NCBI RefSeq assembly: GCF_002940205.1
Contig: NZ_MDSK01000009.1
Coordinates: forward strand, 62,001-126,000
DNA from: Xanthomonas arboricola pv. guizotiae
Lineage (GTDB): Bacteria > Pseudomonadota > Gammaproteobacteria > Xanthomonadales > Xanthomonadaceae
Reading direction: 5' to 3'
DNA: 64,000 nucleotides
Translations under genes and position numbers: made by a program
In this document: positions 42,493-52,555 of the stretch, one piece after another
Numbering within the stretch: position 1 is the stretch's first letter
Layout of the letters: each line of letters begins with the position of its first letter
The notes under the pieces: model-generated
The model's input: the letters and a program-made list of their open reading frames with translations, nothing else
Told to the model about the DNA's origin: nothing
The model's database searches: none

Positions 42493-44169
42493 ATGTGGGA
42501 GGCGCTCGGCACCGTTCGGGATCTTGGGCGGCTGCAGGAAATCGCGGCGGTGCTGATCCGCTACGGATTCGGCGACGTGGTGCGCCGTACCGGCCTGGCC
42601 GATGTGCTCGAACGTGCCGGCAAGCTGCTGCACTGGCATAATGCCGAGGGCCGCCTGCGCATGTCTGCGGCGGTGCGGGTGCGGCGTGCGCTCGAGGAAC
42701 TCGGGCCGACCTTCGTCAAGCTGGGGCAGGTGCTGGCTACGCGTGTGGACCTGCTGCCGCCGGAGTGGATCGAAGAGCTGAGCGAGCTGCAGAACGCGGT
42801 GCCTGCGCTGCCGTTCGAACAGATCCGCCCGCAACTGGTCGCAGCCCTGGGCGCGGAGCCGGAAAGCGTGTTCGCCCGCCTGGACGAACAGCCTCTGGCT
42901 GCGGCATCGCTGGCGCAGACCCATCGCGCCTGGCTGGCCGATGGCACGCCGGTGGTGCTGAAGATCCGCCGCCCCGGCATCGGCGATGTCATCGATGCGG
43001 ATCTGCGCCTGCTGGCACGCCTGGCGGAAATCGTGGAAACGCGTGCGCCCGATCTCAAGCGTTATCGCCCCGCCGAGGTGGTGCAGCAATTCACTGTCTC
43101 CTTGCGGCGCGAACTCGATTTCGCCGCCGAGTGCCGCAATGCCGAGCGCATCGCAGCCAATTTCGTCAACGCCCCCCAGGTGGTGGTGCCGTCCGTCTAT
43201 TGGCAGTGGACCTGCGAATCGCTCAACGTGCAGGAATTCATCGACGGCATCCCGGGGCGGGATCTGGTCGCCGTGGATGCGGCCGGCCTGGACCGCAAGG
43301 CACTCGCACGCAGCGGCGCCGGCATCGTGCTGAAGATGGTGCTGCAGGATGGCTGCTTCCACGCCGACCCGCATCCGGGCAACATTTTCTATCTGCGCGA
43401 CGGGCGCATCGCCGTCATCGATTTCGGCATGGTCGGGCGCGTGTCCGAGCAGCGTCGCTTCCAGGTCGCGCAACTGCTGCATGGCATGGTCAGCTACGAC
43501 GCCGAAGCGGTGATCGACGTGTTGCTGGAATGGGCCGGTACCAGCCTGGAGATCGACGAGTCGCGGCTGCAGCAGGATATCGGTGCCTTCGTCGACGAGT
43601 ATCGCGGGGTGCCGCTGAAGGAGCTGCGCATCGGCGCGACGCTGGGCGATATCACCTCGATCCTGCGCGATCACGGGCTGACCCTGCCGTCGGATCTGGC
43701 GCTGATGATCAAGGCGTTTCTCACGCTCGAAGGCATGGGACGCCAGCTCGATCCGGACTTCGACATGGCCACCGAGGCGCGCCCCTACCTCGAACGCGTG
43801 GTGCTGCAGCGTTATGCGCCCAGCGCGATGCTGCGGCGCAGCCGTCGCACCGTGACCGGCGCGATCGACCTGATCGGCGATCTGCCGCGCGATCTCAAAC
43901 GGCTGCTGCAGGCCGCACGGCGCGGCAAGCTGCAACTGCAGATCGAAACGCGCGCATTGCGCGAGTTCGGCGAACAGGTCGATCGCGCGGCCAACCGGCT
44001 CACCATGGGGATCGTGACTGCCGCGCTGGTGATCGGCTCGTCGATCGTCATGAACAGTGTGGGTGGCAGTGCCAGCCGCTGGCTGCTGGCGTTGGGGGTC
44101 GGCGGCTTCATCGGTGCCGCCATCTGCGGCGTCTGGATCCTGTTCTCGATCTGGCGCAGCCGCCGCTAG
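42493..44169 (+). CDS. ABC1/AarF/UbiB family atypical kinase
   Basis: 558-residue member of the UbiB family of protein-kinase-like ATPases needed for ubiquinone synthesis or lipid homeostasis. Diagnostic motifs are the KxGQ in GPTFVKLGQVLATRVDLLP, the alanine-rich loop AAASLAQTH, VLKIRRPG, the catalytic HADPHPGN and the metal-binding DFGMVG. Two hydrophobic helices end the protein (about 500-550). ATG 42493 is preceded by AGGCGG; GTG 42487 is an alternative. It is not beside ubiE or ubiJ, so it may be a second paralogue. Confidence 0.88.
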   Translation: MWEALGTVRDLGRLQEIAAVLIRYGFGDVVRRTGLADVLERAGKLLHWHNAEGRLRMSAAVRVRRALEELGPTFVKLGQVLATRVDLLPPEWIEELSELQNAVPALPFEQIRPQLVAALGAEPESVFARLDEQPLAAASLAQTHRAWLADGTPVVLKIRRPGIGDVIDADLRLLARLAEIVETRAPDLKRYRPAEVVQQFTVSLRRELDFAAECRNAERIAANFVNAPQVVVPSVYWQWTCESLNVQEFIDGIPGRDLVAVDAAGLDRKALARSGAGIVLKMVLQDGCFHADPHPGNIFYLRDGRIAVIDFGMVGRVSEQRRFQVAQLLHGMVSYDAEAVIDVLLEWAGTSLEIDESRLQQDIGAFVDEYRGVPLKELRIGATLGDITSILRDHGLTLPSDLALMIKAFLTLEGMGRQLDPDFDMATEARPYLERVVLQRYAPSAMLRRSRRTVTGAIDLIGDLPRDLKRLLQAARRGKLQLQIETRALREFGEQVDRAANRLTMGIVTAALVIGSSIVMNSVGGSASRWLLALGVGGFIGAAICGVWILFSIWRSRR

Positions 44170-44240
44170 GCGCGGCGTGCGACCCTGATTGCCGCCGCGT
44201 GCCTGGCAGTCGACGCACCTGTTGCGCTGGCGCCAGTGAG

Positions 44241-44255
44241 TAGTAATACTACTAA
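44241..44255. promoter_or_regulatory. LexA operator (SOS box) of lexA
   Basis: TAGTAATACTACTAA reads TTAG-TAGTAT-TACTA on the opposite strand, an exact match to TTAG-N6-TACTA, the LexA motif known from Xanthomonas. It ends two bases before the lexA ATG, so LexA binding should block transcription at the start of its own gene. Confidence 0.85.
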
Positions 44256-44257
44256 CC

Positions 44258-44905
44258 ATGGACCTGACCGATACCCAGCAAGCAATCCTGGCCTTGATCG
44301 CCGAGCGCATCGATGCCGACGGCGTACCGCCTTCGCAGACCGAGATCGCGCGCGCCTTCGGCTTCAAGGGCGTGCGCGGTGCGCAGTACCATCTGGAGGC
44401 ATTGGAGCAGGCCGGTGCGATCCGGCGCGTCCCTGGCCAGGCCCGCGGCATTCGCCTGGCCGGGCAGGGCGCGCAGTCGCGCACCCCACCTGTCGCTGCA
44501 AGCGAGCCGGTGCGCGAGGATGTGCTGCGCCTGCCGGTGCTGGGGCGCGTGGCGGCAGGCCTGCCGATCGGCGCGGATATCGGCTCGGACGATTTCGTGG
44601 TGCTGGATCGGGTGTTCTTCTCGCCGTCGCCGGACTACCTGCTCAAGGTGCAGGGCGACTCGATGCGCGACGAAGGCATCTTCAACGGTGATTTGATCGG
44701 GGTGCATCGCACCCGCGACGCGCGTTCGGGGCAGATCGTGGTGGCGCGCATCGATGAGGAGATCACGGTCAAGCTGTTGAAGATCGGCAAGGACCGCATT
44801 CGCCTGCTGCCGCGCAACCCGGACTACGCACCGATCGAAGTGTTGCCGGATCAGGATTTCGCGATCGAGGGCCTGTACTGCGGGCTGTTGAGGCCGAATC
44901 GTTGA
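44258..44905 (+). CDS. lexA: SOS repressor LexA
   Basis: 215-residue repressor of the SOS response with autoprotease activity. The N-terminal winged helix (1 to about 65) includes [15 protein letters not shown]. The self-cleavage bond is A100-G101 in [10 protein letters not shown], and the catalytic pair is S135 (VQGDSMRD) and K172 (ITVKLLK). ATG 44258 has no visible ribosome binding site because the operator abuts it; the mRNA may be leaderless or nearly so. recA follows 172 bp later and recX after that. Confidence 0.97.
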   Translation: MDLTDTQQAILALIAERIDADGVPPSQTEIARAFGFKGVRGAQYHLEALEQAGAIRRVPGQARGIRLAGQGAQSRTPPVAASEPVREDVLRLPVLGRVAAGLPIGADIGSDDFVVLDRVFFSPSPDYLLKVQGDSMRDEGIFNGDLIGVHRTRDARSGQIVVARIDEEITVKLLKIGKDRIRLLPRNPDYAPIEVLPDQDFAIEGLYCGLLRPNR

Positions 44906-45077
44906 GCACTGCGCCGATGGCCGTGCTGGCGCTATCCCGAGCCGGTGCCGCAGGATTTCCCGCTGCCACTGCCATGGCCGCCTCTTTAATCTGAGTGTGT
45001 CGCAGCCAGTCTCAGCCTGTGCGATACACCTCAGCTACATTCGCCCTACACCGAAATCACTGACAAGGATCACCCAG

Positions 45078-46112
45078 ATGGATGAGAACAAGAAGCGCGC
45101 CCTTTCCGCCGCACTGAGCCAGATCGAGAAGCAATTCGGCAAGGGCTCGGTGATGCGCATGGGCGACCGTGTGATCGAGGCCGTCGAAGTCATTCCGACC
45201 GGCTCGCTGATGTTGGACATCGCACTGGGGATCGGCGGCCTGCCCAAGGGCCGCGTGGTGGAAATCTACGGTCCGGAATCGTCGGGCAAGACCACCCTGA
45301 CCCTGCAGGCGATTGCCGAATGCCAGAAGAAGGGCGGCACCGCAGCCTTCATCGACGCCGAGCACGCGCTGGACCCGATCTATGCCGCCAAGCTGGGCGT
45401 CAATGTCGACGACCTGCTGCTGTCGCAGCCGGATACCGGCGAACAGGCGCTGGAAATCGCCGACATGCTGGTGCGTTCCGGTTCGGTGGACATCGTGGTG
45501 GTCGACTCGGTCGCCGCGCTGACCCCAAAGGCGGAAATCGAAGGCGAAATGGGCGACCAGCTGCCGGGCCTGCAGGCCCGCCTGATGAGCCAGGCGCTGC
45601 GCAAGCTGACCGGCAATATCAAGCGGTCCAACACCTTGGTGGTCTTCATCAACCAGCTGCGCCACAAGATCGGCGTGATGATGCCGGGCCAGAGCCCGGA
45701 AGTGACCACCGGCGGTAACGCGCTGAAGTTCTACGCATCGGTCCGTCTGGATATCCGTCGCATCGGCGCGATCAAGAAGGGCGACGAAATCATCGGCAAC
45801 CAGACCAAGATCAAGGTGGTCAAGAACAAGCTGGCGCCTCCTTTCAAGCAGGTCGTGACCGAAATCCTCTACGGCGAAGGCATCAGCCGCGAGGGTGAGC
45901 TGATCGACATGGGCGTGGAAGCCAAGCTGGTCGAGAAGGCCGGCGCCTGGTACAGCTACGGCGAAGAACGCATCGGGCAGGGCAAGGACAACGCGCGTGG
46001 CTATCTGCGCGACAACCCGCAGGTTGCGGTGCGGCTGGAAGCCGAGCTGCGTGAGAAGTTCCAGCCGGCCGAAGCGCCGCGCGAAGCCGGCGACGACGTC
46101 GAGAAGGAATAA
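45078..46112 (+). CDS. recA: Recombinase RecA
   Basis: 344-residue ATPase for homologous recombination and for activating LexA cleavage. Walker A is GPESSGKTT. The DNA-binding L2 region reads [15 protein letters not shown], longer than in E. coli as is usual in xanthomonads. Residue 196 is His in NQLRHKIGV, where E. coli has Met. The C-terminus is acidic (DDVEKE). ATG 45078 is preceded by AAGGA. A copy of the lexA-type operator is not visible upstream. Confidence 0.98.
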   Translation: MDENKKRALSAALSQIEKQFGKGSVMRMGDRVIEAVEVIPTGSLMLDIALGIGGLPKGRVVEIYGPESSGKTTLTLQAIAECQKKGGTAAFIDAEHALDPIYAAKLGVNVDDLLLSQPDTGEQALEIADMLVRSGSVDIVVVDSVAALTPKAEIEGEMGDQLPGLQARLMSQALRKLTGNIKRSNTLVVFINQLRHKIGVMMPGQSPEVTTGGNALKFYASVRLDIRRIGAIKKGDEIIGNQTKIKVVKNKLAPPFKQVVTEILYGEGISREGELIDMGVEAKLVEKAGAWYSYGEERIGQGKDNARGYLRDNPQVAVRLEAELREKFQPAEAPREAGDDVEKE

Positions 46113-46396
46113 CAGCAGCCAGGCAGTGCGAGCCCAGCCGTCATCAGGCAGGTGTCTCGGCAGCAGCGCGAACCGGGACGTCCGCGTGGGCCACCCCCTG
46201 TTCTGCCTGCCTGCCGGGTCCGCCTGATGGCAGAACGGCAGCACTTGACGGCTGTGGCAGGTTTTCTATCGCGGGGACGGCGGAGTCAGTGCCGTCGCTT
46301 CCCGCGGTAGATCTCATCGAAGGCCAGGAAGGCCAGGAAGGCAGGCGCCACGGATGGCGCATTGATGCTGTGAGCTTGGTACTCGGGATACCCACG

Positions 46397-46885
46397 ATGG
46401 ACGAGCAACCGCCCGCGCCAAAGCGGGGACGCCGGTTCAAGGAACAGACTCCGGTCCAACGCGCACTGGGATTGCTGGTGCGGCGCGAGCATTCGCGCAA
46501 GGAATTGAACCGCAAGCTGCTGGCGCGCGGTATCGAGCCGGACGCCGCACAGGCGGCCGTGGAGCGCCTGGCTGACGAGGGGTGGCAGGACGACACCCGT
46601 TTTGCGGCCTCGGTCGTGCGCAATCGCGCAGGCTCGGGCTATGGCCCGTTGCATATCCGCGCCGAGCTCGGAACCCATGGGCTGGACAGCGATGCCATCA
46701 GCGCCGCAATGGCGACATTTGAAGGCGACTGGACCGAAAACGCGCGCGATCTGATTCGCCGTCGCTTCGGCGAGGAGGGGCCTACCGATCTGCCGCAACG
46801 GCGCAAGGCCGCCGATCTGCTGGCGCGGCGTGGTTTCGATGGCAACAGCATTCGCAGCGCCACGCGCTTCGACCTTGAGGACTGA
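46397..46885 (+). CDS. recX: Regulatory protein RecX
   Basis: 162-residue RecA modulator that limits filament growth. The helical repeats are recognisable: [39 protein letters not shown] and [18 protein letters not shown] basic N-terminal segment (KRGRRFKEQ) precedes them. ATG 46397 gives the usual xanthomonad length; the frame is open upstream to 46289. It lies 284 bp after recA in a gap with no other gene. Confidence 0.94.
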   Translation: MDEQPPAPKRGRRFKEQTPVQRALGLLVRREHSRKELNRKLLARGIEPDAAQAAVERLADEGWQDDTRFAASVVRNRAGSGYGPLHIRAELGTHGLDSDAISAAMATFEGDWTENARDLIRRRFGEEGPTDLPQRRKAADLLARRGFDGNSIRSATRFDLED

Positions 46886-46986
46886 GGGCGTCAGGCCTGC
46901 TACCCTTCGTGGTTTCAGGTTGTTCCGCTCATCTGCGCCCACATCTCATTGGGTGACCGGGACTGCCGCCCGCCCAATGCCAGCAC

Positions 46987-49635
46987 ATGAACGCACCTGC
47001 CAAATTCAGCACTTCCCAGATCCGTAGTGACTTCCTCGCGTTTTTCGAGGGGAAGGGCCACACCATCGTGCCATCCGCGCCGCTGGTGCCGGGCAACGAC
47101 CCGACCTTGCTGTTCACCAACTCCGGCATGGTCCAGTTCAAGGACGTCTTCCTCGGCGCGGAAAAGCGCAGCTACGTGCGCGCGGCCGACGTACAGCGCT
47201 GCCTGCGTGCCGGCGGCAAGCACAACGATCTGGATTCGGTGGGCTACACCGCGCGCCATCACACCTTCTTCGAGATGCTGGGCAACTGGTCCTTTGGCGA
47301 CTACTTCAAGAAGGACGCCATCAGCTGGGCCTGGGAACTGCTGACCCAGGTCTGGAAGCTGCCGGCCGAGCGGCTGCTGGTCACCGTCTACCACACCGAC
47401 GAAGAAGCCTTCGCGCTGTGGCGCGACATGATCGGCATTCCGGAAAGCCGCATCGTGCGCATCGGCGACAACAAGGGTGCGCCGTACGCGTCGGACAACT
47501 TCTGGCAGATGGCCGATACCGGCCCGTGCGGTCCGTGCACCGAGATCTTCTTCGACCATGGCGACCATATCGCCGGTGGTCCGCCCGGTTCGCCGGACGA
47601 GGATGGCGACCGCTTCATCGAGATCTGGAACCTGGTCTTCATGCAATTCGATCGCCAGCCCGACGGCACCCTGGTGCCGTTGCCGGCGCCGTGCGTGGAT
47701 ACCGGCATGGGCCTGGAGCGTCTGGCTGCGATCCTGCAGCACGTGCATACCAACTACGAGATCGATCTGTTCCAGGCCTTGATCGGCAAGGCCAGCGCGC
47801 TGACCGGCGTCACCGACCTGGAGAACAAGTCGCTGCGGGTGATCGCCGACCACATCCGCGCCTGTTCGTTCCTGATCGTCGACGGTGTGCTGCCGTCCAA
47901 TGAAGGCCGCGGTTATGTGCTGCGCCGGATCATCCGGCGTGCGCTGCGGCATGGCTGGATGCTGGGGGTACGCCAGCCGTTCTTCAGCAAGATGGTGCCG
48001 ACCCTGGTCGAGCTGATGGGCGAGGCCTATCCCGAACTGGTGGTCGCGCGGGAGACCGTCGCGCGCGCGTTGCTGGCCGAAGAAGAGCGTTTTGCCGAGA
48101 CGCTGGACGCCGGCATGAAGATCTTCGACGACGTCGCCGCGCGCGCGCAGGAAGTGATTCCCGGTGCCGATGCGTTCCGCCTTTTCGATACCTACGGATT
48201 TCCGGTCGATCTGACCTCCGACATCGCACGCGAGCGCGGCTTGCGCGTGGACATGGAGGGCTTCGAGTTCGCCATGGAGCGCCAGCGCGAGACCGCGCGT
48301 GCCGCCGGCAAGTTCGGTGGCGGCGTCGCATTGCCAGCCGATCTGGTCGCCACCATGGCGCCGACGGTGTTTCTGGGCTACGAGGCCTACGATGCCGATG
48401 GGCTCAAGGTCGTTGCATTGCTCAAGCAGGGCCGCCCGGTCGAACGTGCGCAAGCCGGCGATGACGTCATCGTGTTCACCGACCGTACGCCGTTCTACGC
48501 CGAGTCCGGTGGCCAGGTCGGCGATAGCGGCCAGCTGAGCGGCAGCGATGTCTCCATCGAGATCGCCGACACCCAGAAGTTCGCCGGTCAGTTCCATGGT
48601 CATGTGGGGCGCATCACCGAAGGTGCGCTGGCAGTGGGCGATGTGCTGGCAGGCGGCATCGACGTGCAGCGTCGCGGCAAGACCATCCTCAACCACTCGG
48701 CCACGCATCTGCTGCATGCGGCCCTGCGCGAGGTGCTGGGCACGCATGTGCAACAGAAGGGCTCGCTGGTTGCACCGGACCGGTTGCGGTTCGACTTCTC
48801 GCACTTCCAGCCGATCACGCCCGAAGAGCTCGCCGTGATCGAACGCAAGGTCAATGCGGAGGTGCGCACCAACCACAGCGTGGAAGTGCACAACATGGCC
48901 ATGCAGGAAGCGCTGGATTTCGGCGCGATGGCCCTGTTCGGCGAAAAGTACGGCGAGAACGTGCGCGTGCTGAAGATGGGCGGCTATTCCACCGAGCTCT
49001 GCGGCGGCACCCATGTCACCCGCACCGGCGACATCGGCCTGTTCAAGATCACCTCCGAAGGCGGAGTGTCCTCGGGCGTGCGTCGTATCGAGGCGGTGAC
49101 CGGGCAGGGCGCGCTGGACCATGTCGCCGATGAGGAGCGACGTCTGCTCGAGGCGGCCAACCTGCTCGGCGGCAATGCCACCGAGGTGGTCGACAAGGTT
49201 CGCGCGCTCACCGAACGTCAGAAGCGGCTCGAGCGTGAGCTGGAGTCGCTCAAGGCCAAGCTGGCCTCCGGCGCAACCGCAGACCTGGGTTCCAGCGCGG
49301 TCGATGTGGCAGGCATCAAGGTGGTTGCCGTGCGTCTGGAGGGCTTCGATGCCAAGGCGTTGCGCGATGCGATGGATCGCCTCAAGCAGCAGTTGGGCGA
49401 CTCGGTCATCGTGTTGGCAGGCGCTGCTGGCGGCAAGGTTGCGCTGGTGGCCGGCGTGAACGGCAGCCCAACTGGCAAGGTGAAGGCAGGGGAACTCCTC
49501 GGCCATATCGCCAGTCAGATCGGAGGCAAGGGCGGCGGTCGTCCGGATCTCGCCCAGGGTGGTGGCGAGGATGGTCCCGCCCTTGCGACCGCGCTGCAAG
49601 GCGTGGCCTCCTGGGTCAAGCAACACTTGGGCTGA
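46987..49635 (+). CDS. alaS: Alanyl-tRNA synthetase
   Basis: 882-residue class II synthetase charging tRNA-Ala. The N-terminal catalytic domain begins with [14 protein letters not shown] and includes [15 protein letters not shown] and [19 protein letters not shown]. The editing domain carries the zinc-binding [16 protein letters not shown] and [13 protein letters not shown]. The C-terminal C-Ala domain is glycine-rich ([15 protein letters not shown]). Full length and intact. It follows recX by 101 bp, and csrA comes next, the same order as in E. coli. Confidence 0.98.
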   Translation: MNAPAKFSTSQIRSDFLAFFEGKGHTIVPSAPLVPGNDPTLLFTNSGMVQFKDVFLGAEKRSYVRAADVQRCLRAGGKHNDLDSVGYTARHHTFFEMLGNWSFGDYFKKDAISWAWELLTQVWKLPAERLLVTVYHTDEEAFALWRDMIGIPESRIVRIGDNKGAPYASDNFWQMADTGPCGPCTEIFFDHGDHIAGGPPGSPDEDGDRFIEIWNLVFMQFDRQPDGTLVPLPAPCVDTGMGLERLAAILQHVHTNYEIDLFQALIGKASALTGVTDLENKSLRVIADHIRACSFLIVDGVLPSNEGRGYVLRRIIRRALRHGWMLGVRQPFFSKMVPTLVELMGEAYPELVVARETVARALLAEEERFAETLDAGMKIFDDVAARAQEVIPGADAFRLFDTYGFPVDLTSDIARERGLRVDMEGFEFAMERQRETARAAGKFGGGVALPADLVATMAPTVFLGYEAYDADGLKVVALLKQGRPVERAQAGDDVIVFTDRTPFYAESGGQVGDSGQLSGSDVSIEIADTQKFAGQFHGHVGRITEGALAVGDVLAGGIDVQRRGKTILNHSATHLLHAALREVLGTHVQQKGSLVAPDRLRFDFSHFQPITPEELAVIERKVNAEVRTNHSVEVHNMAMQEALDFGAMALFGEKYGENVRVLKMGGYSTELCGGTHVTRTGDIGLFKITSEGGVSSGVRRIEAVTGQGALDHVADEERRLLEAANLLGGNATEVVDKVRALTERQKRLERELESLKAKLASGATADLGSSAVDVAGIKVVAVRLEGFDAKALRDAMDRLKQQLGDSVIVLAGAAGGKVALVAGVNGSPTGKVKAGELLGHIASQIGGKGGGRPDLAQGGGEDGPALATALQGVASWVKQHLG

Positions 49636-49738
49636 ACACTTGTCCTGGTATGCCTTGCTGGTTGGCAGGGTGTCCCGCTACCATTTCCGGTCTATTCCCT
49701 TTACCTAAGGCGCGCCTCGTCAATCGGCCGCCGATGCT

Positions 49739-49764
49739 GGTGGGAAACCCACCGGTTCCAGGAG
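49739..49764 (+). promoter_or_regulatory. csrA leader hairpin and GGA-containing ribosome binding site
   Basis: GGTGGG-AAA-CCCACC (49739-49753) forms a tight hairpin with a GGA at its loop edge, and a second GGA is in the ribosome binding site AGGAG (49760-49764) ten bases before the csrA start. CsrA binds GGA in hairpin loops and ribosome binding sites, so the two sites could serve self-repression. Inference only. Confidence 0.4.
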
Positions 49765-49773
49765 ATTTGCAAA

Positions 49774-49986
49774 ATGTTGATCCTCACTCGCCGGGTAGGC
49801 GAAACCTTGATGATCGGCGACTCGGTCACTGTGACCGTACTCGGCGTCAAGGGCAATCAGGTGCGCATCGGCATCACCGCACCGAAAGATGTTGCCGTAC
49901 ACCGCGAGGAAATCTATCAGCGGATCCAGCGTGGGGATGAGCCAGTCGCTTCCGGTGCGCATCAGGGCGACGATTCTTCGAATTGA
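49774..49986 (+). CDS. csrA: Carbon storage regulator CsrA (RsmA)
   Basis: 70-residue dimeric RNA-binding protein that controls translation of target mRNAs; in Xanthomonas (as RsmA) it governs virulence, motility and biofilm. The N-terminus [16 protein letters not shown] and the RNA-contacting [12 protein letters not shown] (Arg near 44) are conserved. The C-terminal tail of about 12 residues ([11 protein letters not shown]) is longer than in E. coli. The start has AGGAG ten bases upstream. It follows alaS by 138 bp and precedes tRNA-Ser. Confidence 0.97.
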   Translation: MLILTRRVGETLMIGDSVTVTVLGVKGNQVRIGITAPKDVAVHREEIYQRIQRGDEPVASGAHQGDDSSN

Positions 49987-50069
49987 TCGTCATAAAGGGT
50001 TTACGTTAGCCCCTCTTACCCGGTATTCTTCGCGGCCTGCAACGGACACCGCGGCAGGACGCAAAAACT

Positions 50070-50162
50070 GGAGCGATGCCCGAGTGGCTGAAGGGGCTCC
50101 CCTGCTAAGGGAGTATAGGGTCAAAAGCTCTATCGAGGGTTCGAATCCCTCTCGCTCCGCCA
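50070..50162 (+). tRNA. tRNA-Ser (anticodon GCU)
   Basis: 93-nt tRNA with acceptor GGAGCGA/TCGCTCC, discriminator G and encoded CCA. The anticodon stem CTCCC/GGGAG encloses CTGCTAA, so the anticodon is GCT. The long variable arm is typical of serine tRNA, and the T loop is GGTTCGAATCC. In E. coli serV, the same isoacceptor, also lies directly after csrA. Confidence 0.98.
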
Positions 50163-50171
50163 GTGTTCTAG

Positions 50172-50203
50172 ACGCCCGCAAATTTCTGATTTGCGGGCGT
50201 TTT
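50172..50203 (+). terminator. Rho-independent terminator of tRNA-Ser
   Basis: A 12-bp perfect stem (ACGCCCGCAAAT at 50172-50183, ATTTGCGGGCGT at 50189-50200) with loop TTCTG is followed by TTT. It begins nine bases after the tRNA CCA. Confidence 0.93.
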
Positions 50204-50344
50204 CATGTGTGCAAATAGGTCGATGACGGCCTGCATCGACATCGCCGCCGCAACGCGGGCAACCGAATCGGCAGCGGCATCTGAATTGCCACGAACGCGC
50301 TGCAGGCAGCGATTCAAGTAAGCCCGGCACGGGTCGCTAAGGCT

Positions 50345-52366
50345 GTGACACCTCTCTCGGATCTCACCCCGATGCGCCTGCCGCCTCTGCTTGGACGCCT
50401 GTTTTCTTCCTGGAGCCGTGGGCTGCAGCACAAGGCCGATGCAGTGGATCGGGTGATGGCGGTGATCGAGTTCGAACTGGATGGCTGCATCCTGCATGCG
50501 AACCAGAACTTCCTGTCGCTGATGGGCTACCGGCTCGACGAAGTCGTCGGTCAGCATCACCGCATGTTCGTGACGCCCGGCGACCGCGACAGCGACAGCT
50601 ATCGACAATTCTGGCAGGCGCTGCGTCGCGGCGACTTCAATGCCGGGCGGTTCTGCCGCCGGGACAAGAACGGGCGCGAGGTGTGGATCAACGCCTCCTA
50701 CAATCCATTGCTGGATCGTGCAGGCAAGGCCTATCGGGTCATCAAGTACGCCACCGACATCACCGCGCAGGTGCGCCAGACCGCCGACTTCGAAGGCCGT
50801 ATCGATGCGATCGACAAGGTCATGGCGGTCATCGAGTTTTCGCTGGATGGCACGGTGCTCGATGCCAACGAGAATTTCCTTGCGGTGATGGGCTACCGAC
50901 TCGATGAGATTCGCGGCAAGCACCATGGCATGTTCGTGGACGCGCAAACGCGTCAGTCGGCGGCCTATCGCGCGTTCTGGGACAAGCTCGGGCGCGGCGC
51001 GTTCGACGCGGGGCGCTACAAGCGCCTCAGCAAGGACGGCGGCGAGGTGTGGATCCAGGCGTCCTATAACCCGGTGCTCGACGAGCACGGGCGGCCCTAC
51101 AAGGTGGTCAAGTACGCCACCGACGTGACCCGTCAGGTCATCGATTCGTCCGATGCCGATGGTCGCATCCAGGCCATCGACAAGGTGATGGGCGTGATCG
51201 AGTTCGATCTGGAAGGGCACGTGCTGCGTGCCAACGACAACTTCCTGGCCATTTTGGGATACTCCGCCGAGGAGGCGATCGGCCAGCATCACCGCATCTT
51301 CGTGGACGCGGACTACGGCGCCTCCGAGGACTATCGGCATTTCTGGGCGAAGCTGGCGCGTGGGCAGTTCGATGCGGGCCGCTACCGTCGCTTGCGCAGG
51401 GATGGGAGTCCGGTGTGGATCCAGGCCTCCTACAATCCGATCCTGGATGTGTCCGGTCGCCCGTACAAGGTGGTCAAGTACGCCACCGACGTCACCGATC
51501 AGGTGCGCTCGGCCGAGCGCATGCGTCAGTTGATGCGGCAGACCATGAGCATTGCGCAGAACGTGCAGCGCGAGGCGCACCATATTTCGGTCAGCAACCA
51601 GGAACTGGTGAACCGTTCGTCCACGCAGTCGGCAGCCGTCGCGCAGACTTCGACCACCATCGATCAGCTCGCAGAAACCGTATGCAGCAATTCCGACAGT
51701 GCCGGTTCGGCGCAGCGCATGGCCGAGGCATCGGCCGATGTCGCGCGACGCGGCGCCACCGTGATCGCCGACATGGTCAAGACCACGGCGGGCATTCGTG
51801 CGGCCACCGACCGTATCGGCCAGATCATCGAGGTGATCGACGGCATCGCGTTCCAGACCAATATCCTGGCCTTGAATGCGGCCGTGGAAGCGGCACGCGC
51901 TGGCGAGCAGGGGCGTGGATTTGCCGTGGTGGCGACCGAGGTGCGCAGCCTGGCGCAGCGCTGCAGCGTTTCGGCCAAGGAAATTCGCGGCTTGATCGAC
52001 AATGCAGCCGACCAGGTGGGCGATGGTTCGCGCCTGGCCGAGCAGGCCGGGGCGGTGATGCAGGACATGGTCGGTTCGGTGCTGCGGGTCACCGCGACCG
52101 TGGAGCAGATTGCCGCTGCCAGCCAGGAGCAGGCGCAGGACATTTCCACCGCCAATACCGCGCTGCAGTCGATCGGTGTGCAGGCGCGCGATCAGGCGCA
52201 GATGGTCGACGACCTGGCGCGCTCGGCGCGTGTGCTGGAAGCCGATGCCGATGCGCTGTTTGCCCTGGTCAATGGCGATGGAGATGGCGCCACCGAGGCG
52301 GTTGCCGTGCGCAGCGAAACCCCGAACAGATCGCTTGCCAGGCTGGCCAGGCCGCAGGCCGCGTGA
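50345..52366 (+). CDS. Soluble methyl-accepting chemotaxis protein with three PAS domains
   Basis: 673-residue cytoplasmic chemoreceptor-like protein. Three consecutive PAS domains (about 33-145, 155-270 and 280-395) share repeated motifs: NxNFLxxxGY, GQHH, FDAGRY, GxxVWIxASYNP and KYATDxT. They are close enough to have arisen by duplication. The signalling domain (about 400-630) has the hairpin tip [20 protein letters not shown] and [17 protein letters not shown]. There are no transmembrane helices, so it senses internal signals, probably redox or heme/flavin-linked; it resembles the biofilm-dispersion protein BdlA (two PAS). The start is GTG 50345 or ATG 50372. Confidence 0.9.
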   Translation: MTPLSDLTPMRLPPLLGRLFSSWSRGLQHKADAVDRVMAVIEFELDGCILHANQNFLSLMGYRLDEVVGQHHRMFVTPGDRDSDSYRQFWQALRRGDFNAGRFCRRDKNGREVWINASYNPLLDRAGKAYRVIKYATDITAQVRQTADFEGRIDAIDKVMAVIEFSLDGTVLDANENFLAVMGYRLDEIRGKHHGMFVDAQTRQSAAYRAFWDKLGRGAFDAGRYKRLSKDGGEVWIQASYNPVLDEHGRPYKVVKYATDVTRQVIDSSDADGRIQAIDKVMGVIEFDLEGHVLRANDNFLAILGYSAEEAIGQHHRIFVDADYGASEDYRHFWAKLARGQFDAGRYRRLRRDGSPVWIQASYNPILDVSGRPYKVVKYATDVTDQVRSAERMRQLMRQTMSIAQNVQREAHHISVSNQELVNRSSTQSAAVAQTSTTIDQLAETVCSNSDSAGSAQRMAEASADVARRGATVIADMVKTTAGIRAATDRIGQIIEVIDGIAFQTNILALNAAVEAARAGEQGRGFAVVATEVRSLAQRCSVSAKEIRGLIDNAADQVGDGSRLAEQAGAVMQDMVGSVLRVTATVEQIAAASQEQAQDISTANTALQSIGVQARDQAQMVDDLARSARVLEADADALFALVNGDGDGATEAVAVRSETPNRSLARLARPQAA

Positions 52367-52460
52367 TCCCGCGCAGTGCTGCGCGGCGTTGCCGATGGCT
52401 TGCGTCAAGCGTGGCAGCGTCATCGCAGGCGCCCCGCAATCAGCGGTGCTTGAGCACAAG

Positions 52461-52484
52461 AAAGCCCGCGGAAGCGGGCTTTTT
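52461..52484 (+). terminator. Rho-independent terminator between chemoreceptor and pirin genes
   Basis: AAGCCCGC-GGAA-GCGGGCTT (52462-52481) is followed by TTT, with AAA on the other side. The genes converge here, so it can serve both strands. Confidence 0.92.
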
Positions 52485-52555
52485 GATGTCGGCCGATTCC
52501 CAGTGCGCAGCGTGCCGCCTGGTCTGCAGCACGCCGTACGCCGAGCTGGTGCCGC

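Noticed and set aside
41966-42493. 175-codon plus-strand frame ending at the ABC1 kinase start
   Set aside because: Composition is rich in Arg, Ala and His, as in out-of-frame GC-rich DNA, and no motif is visible; kept as a gene-free gap.
44906-45077. A second TTAG-N6-TACTA operator before recA
   Set aside because: No match was found on either strand; near-matches miss several fixed bases.
46915-49626. 903-codon open frame on the minus strand opposite alaS
   Set aside because: It is the antisense shadow of a fully conserved alaS; long antisense frames are expected at this GC content, and the translation has no recognisable features.
50168-52459. 763-codon minus-strand frame opposite the chemoreceptor gene
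   Set aside because: Its apparent internal repeats mirror the three PAS units of the plus-strand gene; it is low in complexity and has no family features.
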